Source: Tannerellaceae bacterium (GTDB taxonomy: Bacteria; Bacteroidota; Bacteroidia; Bacteroidales; Tannerellaceae). From it: a stretch of DNA of 64,000 nt. Positions within the stretch are counted from its first letter, which is position 1; each line of letters begins with the position of its first letter. The stretch lies in contig JAIRKZ010000160.1 of assembly GCA_031259845.1 (NCBI GenBank), positions 1 to 64,000 on the forward strand, in the 5' to 3' direction. The notes beneath the pieces are model-generated. The model had not been told where the DNA came from, made no database searches, and was given only the letters and a program-made list of their open reading frames with translations. A program made the position numbers and the translations under genes. This document shows positions 58,360-64,000 of the stretch, in pieces.

Positions 58360-58914
58360 TTATAGTATAATTGCCAGGAATCTTACTTTTTCGCCGTCGA
58401 GGGCTTTCATGCCGTGTGGGAGGCCGGAATTGAAGTATACGCTGTCTCCTTCTTCCAGTATGAGGTCTTTTCCGTTAATCCGGAAAAGCATACGCCCTTT
58501 GAGGATAAGATTAAATTCTTGTCCTGCATGTTCATTCAGATAGACGGGTTCGTCGTCCGGTTTGGGATGTACCGTAACTAAAAAGGGGTCTGCTTTTCGT
58601 TGTGTGAATCCGGCGGCAAGCGACTGGTATTTGTATGCCTTGGTTCGTTCTACGGCAATCCCTTTTCCTTTGCGCGTAACAAAATAACTGTTCATCTTAG
58701 GCTCGTCTCCAAACATTAATGCAGTTAATTCGATACCGAAAGCTTGTGAAATCTGATGCAAGATGCTTACCGAAATATCTACTGTTCCGCTTTCGATCTT
58801 CAGGTATTCATCGGTTGTCAGGTTACATGCGTTGCCCATTTCTTCGGGCGTAATCTCCAAAGCATCGCGCAGGCCGGCCAAACGCTCCGCTATTTGTTTG
58901 ATTTGCTCATTCAT
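58360..58914 (-). CDS. XRE-family transcriptional regulator with C-terminal cupin domain
   Basis: HTH ALEITPEEMGNACNLTTDEYLKIESGTVDISVSILHQISQAFGI; cupin NEHAGQEFNLILKGRMLFRINGKDLILEEGDSVYFNSGLPHGMKAL; start revised to 58914. Confidence 0.88.
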   Translation of the reverse strand: MNEQIKQIAERLAGLRDALEITPEEMGNACNLTTDEYLKIESGTVDISVSILHQISQAFGIELTALMFGDEPKMNSYFVTRKGKGIAVERTKAYKYQSLAAGFTQRKADPFLVTVHPKPDDEPVYLNEHAGQEFNLILKGRMLFRINGKDLILEEGDSVYFNSGLPHGMKALDGEKVRFLAIIL

Positions 58915-59217
58915 CTGATAAAATTTTAATATAGAGCGCCAAAGATAAAAATAAAAAGTATAAAGTATTGGCAATTGGCTTCATATTTGTTACTAATTTG
59001 ATATAATTCGTATTAATTTGATTCTTTAACCAATTCATCCGAACTGTTATAACACCGTACTTAAAACATCAAATTACAGGATAAAAAATGAAATCTGCAC
59101 CCGATGTCAAAAAGATTAATATTCGTTTATCAATCTATTAACGCTTCAGTCCGTTGAACGTTTTTCGTCATTAATAAGATGAACAGACAAATCATCAAAA
59201 ACATATACCGGAAGGAA

Positions 59218-60885
59218 TCAGCTTAACCCTTCTACGAAGCCGTTTACAATATCAATCTGTTTTGCCTGCGGTTCTTTGGGAAGCCCCGGCATGCGCATAA
59301 TTTCTCCCATGATAACGACAATCATTCCTGCACCATTATTAATAACCACATCACGTACTTTGAGTTCGAAATTTTTTGCCAAGCCATAGGCTTTCGGGTC
59401 GGAAGAAAAAGAATATTGTGTTTTAGCTATACAGATAGGGTAGTTTGTTATTCCCAAACTTTCAATCTGGCGAAGTTTTTTCTCGGCCAACGTTGTATAA
59501 ACCACCGAAGAGGCGCCATAAATACCTTCCGTCACTTTCTTAATTTTATCACGAACAGAATCGGTATCTTCATACATATAGTTTAAAGGAGCCGACGGAT
59601 TATTTTCAACCGTATCAACTACTAACCGGGCTAAATCGACGCCACCGTGGCCTCCATCGGCAAATACGGTATTTACGGCAAAGCCTACGCCTTTATGTTT
59701 GCAGTATGCGGCTACTTTCGTTACTTCTTCATCTATATCGGCGGCAAAGCGGTTGAAGGTAACCACTACCCGTTGCCCAAACTTTTGCATGTTATCGATA
59801 TGTTTGTCGAGATTAGCCAAACCGTTTTCGATTCCTTGTATATTGGGTTCCTTAATTTGATTTTCGGGCACTCCGCCGTGCATCTTCAGGCTTTGGGCTG
59901 TTACAACAATTACAGTGAGCTTTGGTTGTAACCCGGCTTTCCGGCATTTGATGTCGAAAAATTTTTCTGCTCCCAAGTCGGCGCCGAATCCTGCTTCGGT
60001 CACCACGTATTCGCCAAAGGTCAGCGCCATTTTTGTCGCCACTACAGAATTGCAACCATGCGCAATATTGGCAAAAGGGCCTCCATGTATAAAAGCGGCT
60101 GTATTTTCGGTAGTCTGAACCAAGTTCGGCAATAAAGCGTCTTTCAGTAAAACGGTAATGGCTCCGGCAACGCCCAAGTCGTTCACCCTGAAAGGGCGGT
60201 CATCGTTCGTATAGCCAAGCAGGATGTTTCCTATGCGGTGTTTTAAGTCGTCTATATCGGAAGCCAAACAGAGAATGGCCATGATCTCGGATGCCGGCGT
60301 AATGTCAAATCCTGTTTCGGCAGGAACTCCATTTGCCGAACCTCCCAACCCGGAAACGATATAGCGCAAGCTACGGTCGTTGACATCGAGTACACGCTTC
60401 CATTTTATTTCTTTTAATCCTTCGCAGGTATTGCGTGTTTGATAAATGTAGTTATCAAGCAAGGCGCTTATCATATTGTGTGCAGACGTTACCGCATGAA
60501 AATCTCCCGTAAAATGCAGATTAATATTCTCCATCGGCAATACCTGGGAGTATCCTCCTCCCGCCGCTCCTCCCTTCATTCCGAAACAAGGGCCTAAAGA
60601 CGGTTCGCGCAGCGCTACAATTGCTTTTTCACCTATTTTATTTAATCCGAGCGTTAAACCTATCGATACGGTTGTTTTTCCTATTCCCGCTTTTGTGGGA
60701 GTAATGGCTGTAACAAGTATCAGATTATGCTTGTTCACTTTCTCCTCGTCTATTAGCGATAACGGAACTTTAGCCATATACCGGCCATAGTTTTGAACGT
60801 CTGCACGCGGAATCCCTATTCCTTCTGCTACATTTTTAATTTTCTTCAACTCGATTTCGCGCGCTATTTCAATATCAGTTTTCAT
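59218..60885 (-). CDS. fhs: Formate-tetrahydrofolate ligase
   Basis: [51 protein letters not shown]; start revised to 60885 ([16 protein letters not shown]). Confidence 0.96.
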   Translation of the reverse strand: MKTDIEIAREIELKKIKNVAEGIGIPRADVQNYGRYMAKVPLSLIDEEKVNKHNLILVTAITPTKAGIGKTTVSIGLTLGLNKIGEKAIVALREPSLGPCFGMKGGAAGGGYSQVLPMENINLHFTGDFHAVTSAHNMISALLDNYIYQTRNTCEGLKEIKWKRVLDVNDRSLRYIVSGLGGSANGVPAETGFDITPASEIMAILCLASDIDDLKHRIGNILLGYTNDDRPFRVNDLGVAGAITVLLKDALLPNLVQTTENTAAFIHGGPFANIAHGCNSVVATKMALTFGEYVVTEAGFGADLGAEKFFDIKCRKAGLQPKLTVIVVTAQSLKMHGGVPENQIKEPNIQGIENGLANLDKHIDNMQKFGQRVVVTFNRFAADIDEEVTKVAAYCKHKGVGFAVNTVFADGGHGGVDLARLVVDTVENNPSAPLNYMYEDTDSVRDKIKKVTEGIYGASSVVYTTLAEKKLRQIESLGITNYPICIAKTQYSFSSDPKAYGLAKNFELKVRDVVINNGAGMIVVIMGEIMRMPGLPKEPQAKQIDIVNGFVEGLS

Positions 60886-61085
60886 AACGATACAATTTTG
60901 TGTTTTTCTTGACAACAAAGTAAAGCATAAAATTGATTCCCTGCAGAATAATCGAAATCAATATTTTTTATGACGTAATAGCCATCCGGTAATTCTTCCT
61001 GAATATTACCGTTATATAAAACCACAAAAACCGGTTATAACAGAAAACCTTTCGTATCAGAACTATGTTATTCCTATAATAAAGT

Positions 61086-61093
61086 TATATTTG
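61086..61093 (+). promoter_or_regulatory. Candidate -7 element TATATTTG for the muramidase gene
   Basis: TAnnTTTG match overlapping the predicted (non-ATG) ORF start at 61091, arguing for the start at 61124. Confidence 0.5.
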
Positions 61094-61123
61094 TACTGTT
61101 TTCTTATTAGATATGATTCCCTT

Positions 61124-62059
61124 ATGCGATTAATTTGTAAGACCATCAGCCTTATCTTTATGATGACCATTACGGATTGTTTATATGCTGAAAGCCAAAA
61201 TACATCATTAACTTATCAGAAATATATCAATACGTATAGCAGTTTGGCTGTTAAAAAACAAAAGGAGTTTGGAATACCTGCCAGTATTACGTTAGCTCAG
61301 GGTTTGTTAGAATCCGGGGCCGGACAAAGTATGCTGGCTAAAAATGCAAACAATCACTTTGGCATTAAATGCCATGATTGGAGAGGGGCCACCATCTATC
61401 ATAGTGATAACAAGGAAAAAGAATGTTTCCGTAAATACGTCCATGCGGAAGAATCATATAGCGACCATTCACGGTTTCTGAAAGAACGCCCGCATTATGC
61501 AGAATTATTCAAACTCAATATCAGAGACTACAAAAGCTGGGCTAAAGGGCTGCAAAAGTGTGGTTATGCAACAGACAAAACATACGCCGATAAACTGATT
61601 AAACTAATAGAAACGTACGAACTATATCGTTTCGATTTAAGCGCCGGCAATGAAAAGGCGCCAGTAAAGAAACCGGCATCACCTCCCAAAAAGAAAGAAC
61701 CGTCCAAAACGCTTATCCGGCGCCGGCTTATACAAACGATGTATGGCATTCTTTGTGTATACGCAGAAAACAATGATACATTTTATAAAATAGCAGCGGA
61801 AACAAACACGAAGGCAGAAAACCTGATAAGCTTCAATGAAGCGCCCGGAGATTATCCTTTGCAAAGAGGAGACATTGTTTATCTCGACAAGAAAAAGAAA
61901 AAAGCAGGTAAACCTTACTATGACCACGTTGTGAAGAAAGGAGAATCCATGCACTCCATTTCCCAGAAATATGGTATTCAGGTAAAGAGTTTATACAAAC
62001 TCAACAAGAAGAAAGAGAATTATATACCCATAGAGGGCGATGTATTAAAACTCAGATAA
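61124..62059 (+). CDS. FlgJ/AcmA-type N-acetylglucosaminidase/muramidase with LysM domain
   Basis: SITLAQGLLESGAGQSMLAKNANNHFGIKCH; C-terminal LysM HVVKKGESMHSISQKYGIQVKSLYKLN; ATG at 61124 gives a plausible signal peptide. Confidence 0.9.
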   Translation: MRLICKTISLIFMMTITDCLYAESQNTSLTYQKYINTYSSLAVKKQKEFGIPASITLAQGLLESGAGQSMLAKNANNHFGIKCHDWRGATIYHSDNKEKECFRKYVHAEESYSDHSRFLKERPHYAELFKLNIRDYKSWAKGLQKCGYATDKTYADKLIKLIETYELYRFDLSAGNEKAPVKKPASPPKKKEPSKTLIRRRLIQTMYGILCVYAENNDTFYKIAAETNTKAENLISFNEAPGDYPLQRGDIVYLDKKKKKAGKPYYDHVVKKGESMHSISQKYGIQVKSLYKLNKKKENYIPIEGDVLKLR

Positions 62060-62285
62060 AAAGATGATTGAATAAAATTTAAAACAGCTTTTCTATTTTT
62101 CTATTGTCAAATAAATAACAAAAACTATAGATTGGATGCGGCATTAAAAAACACAATACAAATTCTGTCTACAACGCATATTTGCACTATTTACAAAAGA
62201 CATAAGTTATGAAAGTAAATCATATACTTTTTATTTATAGAATCAAAGGGGCTTCAAAAAATATTATATCTCCTTCCAGAAAAGA

Positions 62286-62336
62286 ATTACAATAGTTTTG
62301 TAAAAGAAAATAATACCTCCACAAAACTATCATAAT
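62286..62336. repeat. 16-bp inverted repeat ATTACAATAGTTTTGT / ACAAAACTATCATAAT
   Basis: Arms 62286-62301 and 62321-62336 (14/16 Watson-Crick); the reverse strand reads ATTATGATAGTTTTGT, related to the array at 53821. Confidence 0.75.
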
Positions 62337-62448
62337 TTTTTAATCCTTAATTCACCCACCCCCTAAGAAGAGGTGGGTTAGGGTAGATAGCGGGATAGTT
62401 TGGGGTTGATAATATTTCTATTTAGGCGGCTAATCATGATAAAAACAC

Positions 62449-62456
62449 TACCTTTG
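62449..62456 (+). promoter_or_regulatory. Candidate -7 element TACCTTTG upstream of purM
   Basis: TAnnTTTG match 18 nt upstream of the purM ATG. Confidence 0.45.
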
Positions 62457-62474
62457 CAGACCAAATTTATATAA

Positions 62475-63644
62475 ATGAGCGACCAACGTTATAATCAGCG
62501 GGGTGTATCGGCTTCAAAAGAAGAGGTACACAGCGCAATAAAAAATATAGACAAAGGAATATTTCCTAAGGCTTTTTGCAAAATTATACCTGATATATTA
62601 GGAGGCAACCCGGCTTATTGCAATATTATGCATGCCGACGGCGCAGGCACAAAGTCATCATTAGCTTATATGTACTGGAAAGAAACGGGCGACTTGTCCG
62701 TTTGGAAAGGAATCGCCCAAGACGCCCTTATCATGAACATCGACGATTTACTTTGTGTGGGCGCTATTGACAATATCCTTGTATCTTCTACAATAGGCCG
62801 GAATAAATGGCTGATTCCGGGAGAAGTTATTTCAGCTATTATAAACGGTACGGACGAACTTCTATCCGAATTACGCGGAATGGGAGTGGGTTGTTACGCT
62901 ACCGGCGGTGAAACGGCAGACGTGGGCGATTTAGTACGTACAATTATTGTAGACAGTACGGTTGCCTGCCGGATGAAACGTTCGGATGTAATAGACAACA
63001 GCCGGATAAAAGGAGGCGACGTTATCGTTGGGCTGGCTTCTTACGGACAGGCGACCTACGAAAAATCGTACAACGGAGGTATGGGAAGCAACGGGCTCAC
63101 ATCTGCCCGCCATGATGTATTTGCCCATTACTTAGCTTCAAAATACCCGGAAAGTTACGATGCGGCTGTTTCGCCGGATCTTGTATATGCCGGAAAACTC
63201 AGACTTACAGACGAAATAGAGGCGTTGGGTGTCGATGCCGGAAAATTAGTGCTCTCCCCTACCCGCACCTACGCCCCGGTGGTAAAAGTATTATTGGATA
63301 AACTTCGCCCGGAGATTCATGGTATGGTACATTGTTCGGGAGGGGCTCAAACCAAAGTGATGCACTTTGTGGAAAATAAGAAAGTTGTTAAAGACAATCT
63401 GTTCCCTGTCCCTCCTCTTTTCCGTATCATACAGGAACAAAGTAATACGGATTGGAAAGAGATGTACAAAGTATTCAATATGGGGCACCGTATGGAAATA
63501 TACCTGTCGCCCGAACACGCTGATGAAGCCATTCGCATAAGCCAACATTTCGGTATTGATGCGCAAATCGTTGGCTTTGTTGAAGATGCTGATAAAAACG
63601 AATTAATTATTGAAACCGAAAAAGGCCGTTTCATTTATAATTAA
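62475..63644 (+). CDS. purM: Phosphoribosylformylglycinamidine cyclo-ligase
   Basis: MHADGAGTKSSLAYMYWKE, ALIMNIDDLLCVGA, GGETADVGDLVRT, SGGAQTKVM: AIR synthase family (Bacteroidetes form). Confidence 0.88.
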   Translation: MSDQRYNQRGVSASKEEVHSAIKNIDKGIFPKAFCKIIPDILGGNPAYCNIMHADGAGTKSSLAYMYWKETGDLSVWKGIAQDALIMNIDDLLCVGAIDNILVSSTIGRNKWLIPGEVISAIINGTDELLSELRGMGVGCYATGGETADVGDLVRTIIVDSTVACRMKRSDVIDNSRIKGGDVIVGLASYGQATYEKSYNGGMGSNGLTSARHDVFAHYLASKYPESYDAAVSPDLVYAGKLRLTDEIEALGVDAGKLVLSPTRTYAPVVKVLLDKLRPEIHGMVHCSGGAQTKVMHFVENKKVVKDNLFPVPPLFRIIQEQSNTDWKEMYKVFNMGHRMEIYLSPEHADEAIRISQHFGIDAQIVGFVEDADKNELIIETEKGRFIYN

Positions 63645-63650
63645 TTAAGC

Positions 63651-64000
63651 ATGGCAGAAAGTAATTTACTAAGCAGGCTGGATGGATTGGTAAGCCGTTT
63701 TGAAGAGGTAGGCACATTAATTGCCGACCCGGCAGTGATAGCCGATATGAAACGGTTTGTCAGACTCAATAAAGAATACCGCGATTTAGAAAAAATCGTT
63801 GCCACACGTACGGAATACGTAAACGTATTAAACGGAATACAGGAAGCAAAGATACTGTTGGATACCGAACAAGACCCCGATATGCGGGATATGGCGCGCG
63901 AAGAACTGGAGGCTTGTAATTCACGTATCCCTTCGTTGGAAGAAGAAATCAAACTATTACTTGTCCCCGCAGATACGCAAGACGAAAAGAACGCTATTGT
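63651..64000 (+). CDS. prfA: Peptide chain release factor 1 (partial, runs off right edge)
   Basis: Translation from ATG 63651: MAESNLLSRLDGLVSRFEEVGTLIADPAVIADMKRFVRLNKEYRDLEKIV..., typical RF1 N-terminus. Confidence 0.88.
   Translation, partial: MAESNLLSRLDGLVSRFEEVGTLIADPAVIADMKRFVRLNKEYRDLEKIVATRTEYVNVLNGIQEAKILLDTEQDPDMRDMAREELEACNSRIPSLEEEIKLLLVPADTQDEKNAI

Noticed and set aside
62354-62383. H-type pseudoknot (ACCCACC/GGTGGGT with CCCTA/TAGGG) as a preQ1-like riboswitch for purM
   Set aside because: Both connecting loops would be 0 nt, which cannot cross the stems; it also lies upstream of the likely purM promoter, so it would not be in the purM leader.
1-64000. tRNA, rRNA, integrase, transposase or phage genes
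   Set aside because: None recognised in the ORF translations or by reading intergenic regions; absence is not proven without a dedicated search.

Overview
The window looks like a Bacteroidales chromosome segment: TAnnTTTG-type promoters, SusC/SusD, an ECF sigma/FecR pair and argF'. This is inferred from content; no database search was possible. Left to right it contains: (1) a PAPS/sulfation module (partial sulfotransferase, cysN, cysD, cysC, SLC13-type permease, cysQ), all on the minus strand; (2) fabD and tatAC; (3) a plus-strand block of about 19 kb (9793-28472) encoding a two-protein lipid/polyketide megasynthase. ORF1 reads NMO-like barrel x2 (PfaD-like ER)-KS-AT-ACP-KR and ORF2 reads KS-AT-DH-PPTase. 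They are followed by a free ACP, an alpha/beta hydrolase, two FtsX/MacB-like permeases, a HlyD-type adaptor, a TolC-type outer membrane factor and a MATE exporter; (4) an acyltransferase and galM; (5) a minus-strand polysaccharide utilization locus (FecR anti-sigma, STN-SusC, SusD, GH43-like, two tandem GH92, with an ECF sigma gene beyond a terminator); (6) housekeeping genes: gltBD, CE7-like esterase, argF', proAB, acyl-CoA synthetase, XRE-cupin regulator, fhs, muramidase/LysM, purM and prfA (partial). The main candidate for an undescribed system is the megasynthase/export cluster, whose fusion architecture mixes PUFA-synthase and enediyne-PKS-like domain orders. Non-coding signals of interest are a ~580-bp interspersed repeat present twice with swapped and compensating 10-bp words, a 41-bp tandem repeat next to a 15-bp perfect hairpin, and a 22-bp phased AT-rich hairpin family upstream of argF' and purM.
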